Below are positions 15,722 to 24,369 of a stretch of 44,112 bases of DNA, in pieces. This DNA comes from an uncultured Acetatifactor sp. (GTDB lineage: Bacteria; Bacillota; Clostridia; Lachnospirales; Lachnospiraceae): the NCBI GenBank assembly GCA_947588205.1, contig CANPYG010000010.1:1-44112 (forward strand), written 5' to 3'. Numbering within the stretch: the stretch's first letter is position 1; every line of letters starts with the position of its first letter. The position numbers and the translations under genes were made by a program. The notes below the pieces were generated by a model. It was not told the DNA's origin and ran no database searches. It was given only the letters and a program-made list of their open reading frames with translations.

Positions 15722-18700
15722 TTAGAAAACAATTTTCACATTTTCACTTCCAAAGATTTCTTTCAGTCTTGCTGTCAGCTGCTCGTCCGCGATCACGTTC
15801 AGGTTCGGCGGGAGCACCCTCACCTTCCTGATATCCTTCACATAAATCACCAGATTGTCGTTTCCGTCAGAATCCGCTATGGCATCCAGAAGCGCCTGCT
15901 CGGACTTTTTATAGGTGTCCACATCCGGGAACTGGATCCAGACCCCGGAAGGAATCTTTGATCTGACCGGAACCTGGCCGGCGGTTCCGGCATAGGTTTG
16001 ATCTGACGACCTGCCCTGATTGTTGGTATATCCTGCCTGTGATCCGGATCGATATGGCTGCGCGGTCTGCTGATATCTTCTTCCAAACGGATTCCCGCCC
16101 TTAGCGGCCTCTTCAAAGGTTACGATCTGCTCGCAGAGCACCTTTCCATCCTTCTCCTCTTCCAGGGATACGCGCCCTTTTACAAAAATCTTTGCTTCTT
16201 CCTTCAGCTCCGATGAGTATTTCTCGTAGTCTTTTGGGAAAACCACCACTTCCACGCTCCCGACCAGATCCTCCACGGTCAAAAACGCCATGACCTTATC
16301 ATTTTTCGTATATTTGATGGTCTTGTCCGCGATCATTCCGCCGATGATCACAGGCGCCTGGTCTGTCACGCCGATTGTTCCTTCCTCCTCATCCAGCGTA
16401 AAATCGATGGAACTGTTGGTCCTGTAACGCTCCCAAAGCTCCTTATATTCCTCCATGGGATGTCCGCTGATATAGATGCCCAGCACCTCTTTTTCAAAGC
16501 CAAGGAGCATTTCCTTATCATATTCCCCCACTTCTGGCATACGGATATCGAAATCCTCGCGGCACTCCTCATTCGCAATATCGAACAGGGAGAGCTGTCC
16601 CGTCATATTGTTCTTCCTGTCCTTTACGACCCGTTCCATGATCTGTGTATAAACGCTCATGAACTGCTTGCGGGTGCCGCCCAGACTGTCCAGGGCTCCT
16701 GCCTTGATGAAGTTCTCAACCGCTTTCTTATTCATTTCCTTATCGGACATACGGGTGAGGAAGTCCTTCAGGTTGGTAAAAAGACCTCTTTCAAGGCGTT
16801 CCTTCACAATACTGTCTATGATAGGACGCCCTACGCTCTTAATGGCGGTCAGGGCATACCGGATGCTGTTGTTCGTCACTGAGAATCCGACTTCCCCTTC
16901 ATTGATATCGGGAGGAAGAAGCGGAATGCCCATGCTGCGGCAGGAAAGAATATATTCCGACACCTTCCTGGGGTTGTCGATCACGGAGGTCATTAAAGCT
17001 GCCATAAATTCTACCGGATAATAGTGCTTTAGCCAGGCCGTCTGATAGGCTACCACGGCATAGCAGGCTGCATGGGACTTGTTAAAGGCGTACTTGGCGA
17101 AGTCCATCATATCGTCGTATATCTGCCCCGCCACAGCTTCACTGATGCCCTTGGAAATACAGCCCGGAACGCCCTCCGCTTCATTGCCATAAATGAAATT
17201 CGCCCGCTCCTTCTCCATAACGGACTGTTTCTTCTTACTCATGGCACGCCGCACCAGATCGCTTCTGCCCAGGGTATAGCCGCCCAGGTCGCGCACGATC
17301 TGCATCACCTGCTCCTGATAAACGATACAGCCATAGGTGGGCTCTAAGATCGGCACCAGCTGCGGGCAGGCATAGGTCACATCACTGTGGGAATTCTTTC
17401 CCCTGATATACTTGGGGATAAAATCCATGGGACCCGGACGGTACAGGGAAATTCCTGCAATGACATCCTCCAGGTTCTGGGGGCGCAGCTCCTTCATGAA
17501 GTTCTTCATGCCCGCGCTTTCCAGCTGGAACACACCGTCCGTTTTGCCCGTGCTGATGTAGGCAAAGACCTCCGGATCGTCATATCCCAGGTGCTCCATA
17601 TCCACATGGCGCCCTGTATTTTTCTCAATAAATCTCAATGCGTCATGAATCACGGTCAGGGTCCGCAGACCCAGGAAATCCATTTTTAACAGTCCAAGCT
17701 CCTCCAGGGTAGTCATGGTAAACTGGGTGGTTATGGAACCGTCGGAGCCCCTGGAAAGAGGCACAAAGTTCTCGGCTGCCTCCGGGCAGATCACAACCCC
17801 GGCGGCGTGCATGGAGGTATGCCTGGGCAGGCCCTCTAGGCGTTTGCACATATCGATCAGGGTTTTCACCTGTTCGTCTGTTTCGTAGAGCTTACGCAGC
17901 TCCGGGTTCATCTCCAGGGCACGGTCCAGCGTCACCACCTTATTCTGCTCCGTGGGAATCATCTTGGCGATGGAATCCGCAAAGGCATAGGGCAGATCCA
18001 TCACCCGGGCCACATCCCGGATGACGCCCTTGGCAAGCAGGGTACCGAAGGTGACGATCTGCACCACCTTTTCCGCGCCGTACTTGCGCCCCACATAATC
18101 TATGACCTCCTGCCTTCTTTCAAAGCAAAAGTCAATATCGATATCCGGCATGGTCACACGCTCCGGGTTCAGGAAACGTTCAAACAGGAGCTGATACCGT
18201 ATGGGATCGATATCCGTGATCTTCAGGCTGTATGCCACGATACTGCCTGCGGCTGAGCCGCGTCCCGGTCCCACAGGGATGCCGTTGCTTTTGGCGTAAT
18301 TGATAAAATCCCACACGATCAGGAAATAGTCCACGAAGCCCATGGAACGGATCACGTCCAACTCATAGTTCAGGCGTTCCTCCAGGGTCTGCCCCGAGCC
18401 GTCGCCCGCAGGTCTGTGGATATCACCATAACGCTCTGCCAGCCCGTCGCGGCACAGCTTATTCAGATAAGTCCAGGAATCAAAGCCTTCCGGCACTTCA
18501 AAATGAGGCAGCTTCGTCACACCGAATTCAATCTCCACATTGCAGCGGTCCGCTATGACCTGGGTATTCTCCACCGCTTCCCAGGCATAAGGGAAAAGCC
18601 CCTTCATCTCTTCTTCGCTTTTCACATAGTATTGACCGCCCTCATAGCGCAATCTGTCCGTGTCAGCCAGCTTCTTATTGGTCTGCAGGCACAGAAGGAT

Positions 18701-19357
18701 ATCGTGCGCGTCCGCGTCCTCGGCATAGGTATAATGGACATCGTTGGTGACCACCAAAGGGATGTCCAGCTCCTTACTCATCTTCATCAGCTCCATGTTC
18801 ACACGGCGCTGCTCCGGGATCCCGTGGTCCTGCATTTCCAGGAAATAATTTCCCTTCCCGAAGCAGGACTCATACTTACGGGCAGCTTTCCGCGCTTCAT
18901 CCGGCATTCCCTTGGTGATATCGCGCTGCACCTCTCCTGCCAGGCAGGCGGACAGGGCAATAATGCCCTCATGGTAACGGTTCAAAATCTCCATATCCAC
19001 CCTGGGGCGGTAGTAATAGCCCTCTGTAAAGCCGTGGCTGACAATCTTCATCAGGTTGGAATAACCGGTGTTATTCTCCGCAAGAAGGACAAGGTGATAA
19101 TAACGGTCCTCACCGCCGGTCAATTCCTTATCGAAACGGGAATTGGGCGCAACATAAACCTCACAGCCTATGATCGGCTTGATGCCTGCAGCCTTTGCGG
19201 CGCGGTAGAAGTCTATGACCCCGTACATCACGCCGTGATCGGTAATGGCGGCGCTGTCCATGCCCAAAGCTTTTACACGCGCCACATACTCTTTGATCTT
19301 ATTGGAACCATCCAGCAGGGAATATTCCGTGTGGACATGCAGATGGGTAAATGCCAT
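15722..19357 (-). CDS. dnaE: DNA polymerase III subunit alpha (DnaE)
   Basis: A 1211-aa replicative or lagging-strand polymerase. The N-terminal PHP domain (about 1-275) keeps the metal-ligand positions: HLHVHTEYSLLDG, AITDHGVMYG, GCEVYV, HLVLLAE, ALSACLAGEV and NDVHY. The Pol III catalytic core has GPGRGSAAGSIVAY and the acidic PDIDIDF motif. A helix-hairpin-helix region follows, then an OB-fold (about 985-1080; MAFLTVEDLVGSVEVVVFP). Next come a Gln/Gly/Ser-rich linker and a small C-terminal domain ending KEIFGSENVKIVF. It has its own promoter after metK. In Firmicutes with PolC, DnaE helps prime and extend; PolC is not in this window. Confidence 0.97.
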   Translation of the reverse strand: MAFTHLHVHTEYSLLDGSNKIKEYVARVKALGMDSAAITDHGVMYGVIDFYRAAKAAGIKPIIGCEVYVAPNSRFDKELTGGEDRYYHLVLLAENNTGYSNLMKIVSHGFTEGYYYRPRVDMEILNRYHEGIIALSACLAGEVQRDITKGMPDEARKAARKYESCFGKGNYFLEMQDHGIPEQRRVNMELMKMSKELDIPLVVTNDVHYTYAEDADAHDILLCLQTNKKLADTDRLRYEGGQYYVKSEEEMKGLFPYAWEAVENTQVIADRCNVEIEFGVTKLPHFEVPEGFDSWTYLNKLCRDGLAERYGDIHRPAGDGSGQTLEERLNYELDVIRSMGFVDYFLIVWDFINYAKSNGIPVGPGRGSAAGSIVAYSLKITDIDPIRYQLLFERFLNPERVTMPDIDIDFCFERRQEVIDYVGRKYGAEKVVQIVTFGTLLAKGVIRDVARVMDLPYAFADSIAKMIPTEQNKVVTLDRALEMNPELRKLYETDEQVKTLIDMCKRLEGLPRHTSMHAAGVVICPEAAENFVPLSRGSDGSITTQFTMTTLEELGLLKMDFLGLRTLTVIHDALRFIEKNTGRHVDMEHLGYDDPEVFAYISTGKTDGVFQLESAGMKNFMKELRPQNLEDVIAGISLYRPGPMDFIPKYIRGKNSHSDVTYACPQLVPILEPTYGCIVYQEQVMQIVRDLGGYTLGRSDLVRRAMSKKKQSVMEKERANFIYGNEAEGVPGCISKGISEAVAGQIYDDMMDFAKYAFNKSHAACYAVVAYQTAWLKHYYPVEFMAALMTSVIDNPRKVSEYILSCRSMGIPLLPPDINEGEVGFSVTNNSIRYALTAIKSVGRPIIDSIVKERLERGLFTNLKDFLTRMSDKEMNKKAVENFIKAGALDSLGGTRKQFMSVYTQIMERVVKDRKNNMTGQLSLFDIANEECREDFDIRMPEVGEYDKEMLLGFEKEVLGIYISGHPMEEYKELWERYRTNSSIDFTLDEEEGTIGVTDQAPVIIGGMIADKTIKYTKNDKVMAFLTVEDLVGSVEVVVFPKDYEKYSSELKEEAKIFVKGRVSLEEEKDGKVLCEQIVTFEEAAKGGNPFGRRYQQTAQPYRSGSQAGYTNNQGRSSDQTYAGTAGQVPVRSKIPSGVWIQFPDVDTYKKSEQALLDAIADSDGNDNLVIYVKDIRKVRVLPPNLNVIADEQLTARLKEIFGSENVKIVF

Positions 19358-19394
19358 GTGAGGAACCTCCTATCCTGAAAGCTGATACAATTTC

Positions 19395-19423
19395 AGTATA
19401 TCGGATAAAATGGATGGATGCAA
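19395..19423 (-). promoter_or_regulatory. dnaE promoter
   Basis: Minus-strand TTGCAT (19418-19423), a 17-bp spacer and TATACT (19395-19400), about 38 bp upstream of the dnaE ATG, which has its own AGGAGG. Confidence 0.82.
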
Positions 19424-19434
19424 GGTTTTTATGC

Positions 19435-20673
19435 TTATACAAGATATCTTTTCAAAATCTCCACTTTGTCTGTCCGCTCCCATGGAAGATCCAGATCATT
19501 TCTGCCGAAATGTCCGTAGCTCGCGGTCTGACGGTAAATGGGCCGCCGAAGATCCAACATTCTGATGATACCGGCAGGCCGCAGGTCGAAGTTCTCACGG
19601 ATGATCTCCACTAATCTCTCGTCGGGGAGCTTCCCTGTTCCGAAGGTGTCCACCATAACGGATGTGGGGTGCGCGACCCCGATGGCATAAGAAAGCTGAA
19701 TCTCACATTTTTCAGCCAATCCGGCAGCCACAATGTTCTTTGCCACATATCTCGCGGCATACGCTGCGCTGCGGTCTACCTTGGTACAGTCCTTTCCTGA
19801 AAAGGCTCCGCCCCCGTGACGGGCATATCCCCCATAGGTATCCACAATGATCTTTCTTCCGGTCAGACCGCTGTCCCCTGCAGGTCCGCCGATCACGAAA
19901 CGTCCCGTGGGATTGATGAAAAATTTGGTATTTTCATCTATCATCTCAGCGGGAAGGACCGGCGTGAACACATATTTTCTGATATCCTCGTGAATCTGCT
20001 CCTGAGTCACCTTCTCGTCATGCTGAGTGGAAAGAACCACCGCCTCCAGGCGGAAGGGCTTGCCGTTTTCATCATACTCCACGGACACTTGACTCTTGCC
20101 GTCGGGACGCAGATAAGGCAGCGTGCCGTCCTTACGGACCTTTGCAAGCTGTCTGGTGAGCTTGTGGGCAAGGGAAATAGGATAGGGCATCAGCTCCGCA
20201 GTCTCATTGGCGGCGAATCCAAACATCATACCCTGATCCCCTGCGCCGATGGCATCCAGCTGTGCATCGCTCATCCGGTCCTCAGCTGCTTCGGAAGCTC
20301 CTGCAGCCTTTCCCTCCTGTTCCGGCTCTTCCCTTGCCTCCAGGGCGCAGTCCACACCCATGGCGATATCAGGGGACTGCTTCTCCAGCGCTACCATCAC
20401 GGCGCAGGTATTGCCGTCAAAGCCCTTTTCAGATGAATCATATCCGATTTCCGTAACCGTCCTGCGGACGATCCCGGGGATATCGATATTGGCTTTCGTG
20501 GTAATTTCTCCCATTACCAGCACAAATCCGGTTTTCGTGCAGGTCTCACACGCCACACGGCTGTATGGATCCTGCTCCATCAATGCGTCCAGGATTGCGT
20601 CCGATACCGCATCACACATTTTATCCGGATGTCCTTCCGTTACGGACTCGGATGTAAAGAAACGTTTTTCCAT
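19435..20673 (-). CDS. metK: S-adenosylmethionine synthetase
   Basis: A 412-aa enzyme making S-adenosylmethionine from methionine and ATP. The start is [18 protein letters not shown] with GGAGG upstream; a longer frame would translate the riboswitch terminator. Motifs are [17 protein letters not shown], the [12 protein letters not shown] hexapeptide region, [26 protein letters not shown] and [20 protein letters not shown] Glu/Ala-rich insertion of about 20-25 residues sits before the GAGDQG motif (about 121-148) and makes the protein slightly longer than the usual 380-400. Expression is controlled by the SAM riboswitch just upstream. Confidence 0.97.
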   Translation of the reverse strand: MEKRFFTSESVTEGHPDKMCDAVSDAILDALMEQDPYSRVACETCTKTGFVLVMGEITTKANIDIPGIVRRTVTEIGYDSSEKGFDGNTCAVMVALEKQSPDIAMGVDCALEAREEPEQEGKAAGASEAAEDRMSDAQLDAIGAGDQGMMFGFAANETAELMPYPISLAHKLTRQLAKVRKDGTLPYLRPDGKSQVSVEYDENGKPFRLEAVVLSTQHDEKVTQEQIHEDIRKYVFTPVLPAEMIDENTKFFINPTGRFVIGGPAGDSGLTGRKIIVDTYGGYARHGGGAFSGKDCTKVDRSAAYAARYVAKNIVAAGLAEKCEIQLSYAIGVAHPTSVMVDTFGTGKLPDERLVEIIRENFDLRPAGIIRMLDLRRPIYRQTASYGHFGRNDLDLPWERTDKVEILKRYLV

Positions 20674-20695
20674 TGTTTTTTCCTCCTTCGACATG

Positions 20696-20723
20696 AAAAA
20701 GGTCCGCTCACAAGAAGCGGACC
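20696..20723 (-). terminator. Riboswitch-controlled terminator before metK
   Basis: Minus-strand hairpin GGTCCGCTTC-TTGT-GAGCGGACC followed by TTTTT, placed between the SAM-I aptamer and the metK start. It is the expected off-state expression platform. Confidence 0.92.
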
Positions 20724-20745
20724 CGAATCTTTCGATAATCAAATC

Positions 20746-20848
20746 CTCTTATTGCTCGAATATACTCGCTCAGGTGGGCACCTTCCTTCCAACAGGGGTT
20801 GCCGTGGCTTCGTCGATCCTATGTATCTCCACCAACTCTGAATAAGAG
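20746..20848 (-). promoter_or_regulatory. SAM-I (S-box) riboswitch aptamer
   Basis: The minus strand shows the S-box pattern. The P1 arms are CTCTTATT and AATAAGAG. Conserved internal blocks are CAGAG..GGTGGAG, GATCGACGAAGCCACGGCAACC split by normal spacing, GGTGCC and TGAGCGAG. It precedes metK, a classic SAM-I target. When S-adenosylmethionine binds, the downstream terminator should form and metK transcription stop. Confidence 0.95.
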
Positions 20849-20889
20849 AAAACTACTTACGCACAATATGAAGTTGAATATCTTGGATA

Positions 20890-20918
20890 AGCATACCCGA
20901 AAACGACATGCCTGTCAA
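20890..20918 (-). promoter_or_regulatory. Promoter of the metK leader
   Basis: Minus-strand TTGACA (20913-20918), a 17-bp spacer and TATGCT (20890-20895), about 35 bp before the riboswitch. Three copies of ACTTTTGA (20944-20970, spacing 9-10 bp) lie just upstream of it. Confidence 0.9.
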
Positions 20919-20967
20919 TATATTTTTAAACATTTCAGAAAAGACTTTTGAAACTTTTGAATACTTT

Positions 20968-20994
20968 TGATAAAACCCGTTCAGTCCGGGTTTT
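20968..20994 (-). terminator. Terminator closing the glycan cluster
   Basis: Minus-strand 8-bp stem AAAACCCG/CGGGTTTT with a 7-nt loop, the T-run being part of the second arm. It lies 10 bp past the EpsG-like stop codon. Confidence 0.75.
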
Positions 20995-21003
20995 CATCCA
21001 TAG

Positions 21004-22098
21004 TCAGTCAAACAACCAGGTCAAATACGGAAGCAGCATAATGGTAGAATCCCTGCTCCTTACCAGGAACTCCAGCAGGTAAAGTCCATAACACACCAAT
21101 ATGGAGACGGTAAAAAAGATTCTCTGTTTCCTGTTTTGAATGGATCTCAGGATGATGGGGATCAAAAACACATGTCCGATCACCATGTAAAAACACACCC
21201 TGGAAGTCTCCGGAATATAATACCCAAAGCTGTAAATGATCAGCGCAAACAAATTCAGATTAAAGAGGGTTTCCGCTTTCGGATTCCCCTGAACCGCCTT
21301 CTTGTAGTAGATCAATGAAAAGATCAGAATGGCCAGACATTTGGCAATATTAATGTAGGAAACCGTTTCCACATCCAGAATCAGATCGCCCTCATAAAAA
21401 GGGTAAAAAAGGAACACCAGTCTTCTTACCCCTACCCTTCCCAGAATCAGCAGGGCGCAGGACGCCGGGATGAGCCACAGGTTCTTTTTGTTCCACTTTA
21501 AATAGTAGGCGGCCAGATATACCGGGATCACCAGGAGCACGGACTTGTGGAAGAAAGCTGCAAAAAGAATCCAGAGCACGAATCCGGCAAATTTTTCCTG
21601 AAACAGAAATTTCATGGCGTAGATACAGACCGCTATGGCAAAATAATAGCGCACATTGGAAAAGCTCATGAAATAAAAGCCGTTGGCCATAAAGAGGAAA
21701 AATGACATTACAAACCAGTCTGAATTGTCAAACAGCCCCTTTACGAAGAAAGCGCAGGTCACAAAGGCCATGAACGCGAAAACCACGAGATAATTATCAT
21801 ACCCGAACCATCCCTGGAGCACCTTAACCAAAGCCTTAAATCCCGGTTCATAGGACACCTTTGTATCTCCGCTTATAATATGCAGGAAATTATACCGGTA
21901 CGTCCAGTAATCGTTCCCTATGCCGATCCTTAAGGCAGACAGGGCAAACAGGATCATAAAAATTCCCGTCAGGAGAACGGCATTCAACGCCTCCTGTCTG
22001 TTCTTTGCCAAAACCCTATTCTGTTTTCCCATAGGCGCGCTGCTGACAAAAAAGGCCGCCAGAACGGTGATTGCCGTTACCAGGATATAAAGAATCAT
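21004..22098 (-). CDS. EpsG-like polysaccharide polymerase, membrane protein
   Basis: A 364-aa protein with about ten membrane helices spread over its length. It resembles the EpsG/Wzy-type family, which polymerises repeat units of exopolysaccharide at the outer face of the membrane. Family-like features are RIGIGNDYWTYRYNF (about 61-75) in the first outer loop, then SYEPGFKALVKVLQ (about 82-95), and the segment with FHKS (about 178-181). It is the last gene of the cluster. Its ATG overlaps the stop of the Wzz-like gene by 4 bp (ATGA), so polymerase and length regulator are translationally coupled. The substrate is not readable. Confidence 0.82.
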   Translation of the reverse strand: MILYILVTAITVLAAFFVSSAPMGKQNRVLAKNRQEALNAVLLTGIFMILFALSALRIGIGNDYWTYRYNFLHIISGDTKVSYEPGFKALVKVLQGWFGYDNYLVVFAFMAFVTCAFFVKGLFDNSDWFVMSFFLFMANGFYFMSFSNVRYYFAIAVCIYAMKFLFQEKFAGFVLWILFAAFFHKSVLLVIPVYLAAYYLKWNKKNLWLIPASCALLILGRVGVRRLVFLFYPFYEGDLILDVETVSYINIAKCLAILIFSLIYYKKAVQGNPKAETLFNLNLFALIIYSFGYYIPETSRVCFYMVIGHVFLIPIILRSIQNRKQRIFFTVSILVCYGLYLLEFLVRSRDSTIMLLPYLTWLFD

Positions 22099-23147
22099 GC
22101 TCTGCTCCTATAATATGTTAAGATCAGTTTCTTATCAGCCGACAACAGGACCGCGGCAGTGACCTGAACTCCCTGACGGCCAAGCTGTTCCATCAAACGG
22201 ACAAAAGCCTCATGGTTTTTGCACCCGGCCTTCAGGCACAAAAGCACACGATCGCAGCCACGGATCCTTTCCAATTCCTCCGGATGCTCCACAGGATTCT
22301 GACAGACAATGCACTCCGGCCCTGCTGCAGAAATCTTCAGTTCCTCCAGGGAAACGTCCTTATCCACACAGACCAGGGCAGCTTTGGAAGCGTCCTTTAA
22401 ATACTTCTCCCAATTCGGTGCGAATTCGGGCAGGAACGGGGTTCCCAGACAGACCACATGATACCGCTTCTCAATCGTTGAGGGAAGGTAAACCGCGGTG
22501 TCCAGAACCAATCCCATTAAAATACCGAGTACGGAAACAACCAGACCCAGGGATGCGCCCAGAAAAATGGCATTCCCCAGACGGATCTTAGAGCTGTCCA
22601 AAGCCTTGTCTCCTTTTTTGGCAACCTCAATGGATTCCAGTTCCTCCCGGATCCCGGCAAACTGAGGAACGATTTCCTCCATAATCCCAGCAAGCCTTAC
22701 GGAAAGCTCCGGAGAATGCGTATTGCAGCGCACGTAAAGATAGCGCACATCCGAGTCCACCGTAGCCGTGATATAAGTGGCAAGCTCTTCCCGGGAAAGC
22801 TCCCCGTCCATCTCCTCATACACATAATCCAGGAAGTAATCCGTGTGAATGACCTCTCCCCAGGTGAAATAATTGTAATAATCGTATTCCTCCCCCTGAG
22901 AGTTCTCTGCGAAATCAATATAGAAAATAGATTCCGCCTGATAGGTCCTTCCCCCTCTTGTCGCCGTCCTGGAATAGTAATAGGCAGCGCCCACAACCAA
23001 TGCGCCCGCCAGAACAGCGATGGGAAGGATCCAAATCCTTCTCAGAAAACGGAGCCATATCAATCTGTAATCCAGCGGTTCCCTGCCGCATTCACATTCC
23101 CACATATCCCAAACCTTTCCTTCTGTTTCTCTTTCGCCGCATTTCAC
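22095..23147 (-). CDS. Wzz-like chain-length regulator with degenerate BY-kinase-like tail
   Basis: A 350-aa membrane protein. After a cytosolic N-terminus with a Cys/Glu-rich patch, a first membrane helix lies at about 38-58, an outer loop at about 60-195, and a second helix at about 200-222. This is the Wzz/CapA topology. The loop lacks a long coiled coil. The C-terminal part (about 235-350) has alternating strands (HVVCLGTPF, AALVCVDKD, DRVLLCLKAG, VQVTAAVLL) and ends in YYRSR. It resembles the P-loop fold of bacterial tyrosine kinases but has no Walker A or B motif, so it should be catalytically dead. Both neighbours overlap it by 4 bp. Confidence 0.72.
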   Translation of the reverse strand: MKCGERETEGKVWDMWECECGREPLDYRLIWLRFLRRIWILPIAVLAGALVVGAAYYYSRTATRGGRTYQAESIFYIDFAENSQGEEYDYYNYFTWGEVIHTDYFLDYVYEEMDGELSREELATYITATVDSDVRYLYVRCNTHSPELSVRLAGIMEEIVPQFAGIREELESIEVAKKGDKALDSSKIRLGNAIFLGASLGLVVSVLGILMGLVLDTAVYLPSTIEKRYHVVCLGTPFLPEFAPNWEKYLKDASKAALVCVDKDVSLEELKISAAGPECIVCQNPVEHPEELERIRGCDRVLLCLKAGCKNHEAFVRLMEQLGRQGVQVTAAVLLSADKKLILTYYRSRA

Positions 23148-24367
23148 GCCTTCTGCGACGTAAGCCCTTCAAACAGCCGCATTGCGCGTTCCACCGTAAG
23201 ATCGGAATTATAATGCTCGTGTTCCCCCCACCTGCCGAGCCCATATATCCCGCGCTCCCTCATATAAGGCAGGAGCGCAACCATGATTCCCGGTTTATCA
23301 ATGGTGTTCAGGGGATACGTATAATCATTCCGAAAAGCATATTCACCGCCTTCATCCGTCACCCGGTCCAGATTGGTCTCCACCCAATAGCCTCTGCTGC
23401 CGGCGCAGAAATTATGCCGGACCAGAATCCTGTGATAAGAAATCTCAGGGGCCGGAACATAGATCCAATGAGCCTTGGTGTCCAGGTCCTCAGGCACATA
23501 TCGGATCTGTGTGCCAGTAGACCGCAGCCCTGCGATGCTTTTTGTGATATCTTCCCTGCATTCCTCGTACTCCTGAATGCTTCTCCAGGGAATTGTCGTG
23601 ATGATATGCTTCCCCTGAAAGGCTGATCCGTCCTGACAGGTCACCGTTTTGGTCTCTGGATTCAGCCGGACGACAGCCATCCGGTACAGAATATGATCTC
23701 CCAGGGCGTTCCCCATTCTTTTCCAGAGCTCCCCATATCCATACCTTTTAGGATAATAAAACTGCGCATGCCCCGGCTGTGTTCCATAAGGTCTTCTGTT
23801 TAAGCAGCTTAAAAGCGTTTCCTCAAATGAAACATTCGGCAGCTTATTCAGCCAATATGTGCCCAGGGATTCCAGATCGCCGCCGAACATCTTGCTGTTG
23901 TACGGGAGCATATACTCCTCCGCCACCATCTCGCCCAGCTTCCAGGTAACCCATTCCACGAACCGCTCCGGCATGGGAACGCCCAGATTGCATCCCGCCA
24001 CAGCAATGGATTTCAGGTATTTCACCTGCTCTGTCTGCGGCATCTGCCAGATATTCGCCTCAAAGGGATGTCCGATCTCATAGGTTCCCATATCGATCCT
24101 GGAATCCCTGTCAAAAAGGTTCCACTCCTCCTGGGGCATAAAGGTGAAGAGAAAACGGTTCACCTCCGGTCTTCTCACGTCCAGGAAATGGCCTCCGGCG
24201 ATATCCAGCGCCGCGCCATCCACATCCTTGGAGCGGCACAGGCCTCCCGCCTCTTCCTCCTTCTCCAGAACCAGGAAAGAAACCTGCGGCAGTTTCTCCC
24301 GGAGTAAATTCGCAAAAGTAAGCCCTGCCGGTCCGCCGCCCAGGATTAGATAATCAAAAGTTTCCAT
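23144..24367 (-). CDS. FAD-dependent oxidoreductase, UDP-galactopyranose mutase-like
   Basis: A 407-aa flavoprotein with an N-terminal dinucleotide-binding motif (YLILGGGPAGLTFANLL, about 6-22) and the second GG motif of the amine-oxidase/mutase superfamily (EEEAGGLCRS, about 37-46; GGHFLDVRRPEV). In surface-polysaccharide clusters such proteins include UDP-galactopyranose mutase and related poorly known enzymes. The YNSKMFGGDLESLGTYWLNKLP segment (about 155-176) resembles the substrate-side region of that group. The exact reaction is uncertain. The start codon has the usual spacing from the upstream gene, and its end overlaps the Wzz-like gene. Confidence 0.7.
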   Translation of the reverse strand: METFDYLILGGGPAGLTFANLLREKLPQVSFLVLEKEEEAGGLCRSKDVDGAALDIAGGHFLDVRRPEVNRFLFTFMPQEEWNLFDRDSRIDMGTYEIGHPFEANIWQMPQTEQVKYLKSIAVAGCNLGVPMPERFVEWVTWKLGEMVAEEYMLPYNSKMFGGDLESLGTYWLNKLPNVSFEETLLSCLNRRPYGTQPGHAQFYYPKRYGYGELWKRMGNALGDHILYRMAVVRLNPETKTVTCQDGSAFQGKHIITTIPWRSIQEYEECREDITKSIAGLRSTGTQIRYVPEDLDTKAHWIYVPAPEISYHRILVRHNFCAGSRGYWVETNLDRVTDEGGEYAFRNDYTYPLNTIDKPGIMVALLPYMRERGIYGLGRWGEHEHYNSDLTVERAMRLFEGLTSQKA

Positions 24368-24369
24368 TT

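Noticed and set aside
18416..19378. 320-codon rightward open frame opposite the 5' part of dnaE
   Set aside because: Antisense to the conserved PHP domain; no motif or ribosome site.
20674..20742. 23-residue N-terminal extension of MetK
   Set aside because: It reads through the riboswitch terminator; the internal ATG has GGAGG and the standard MetK start.
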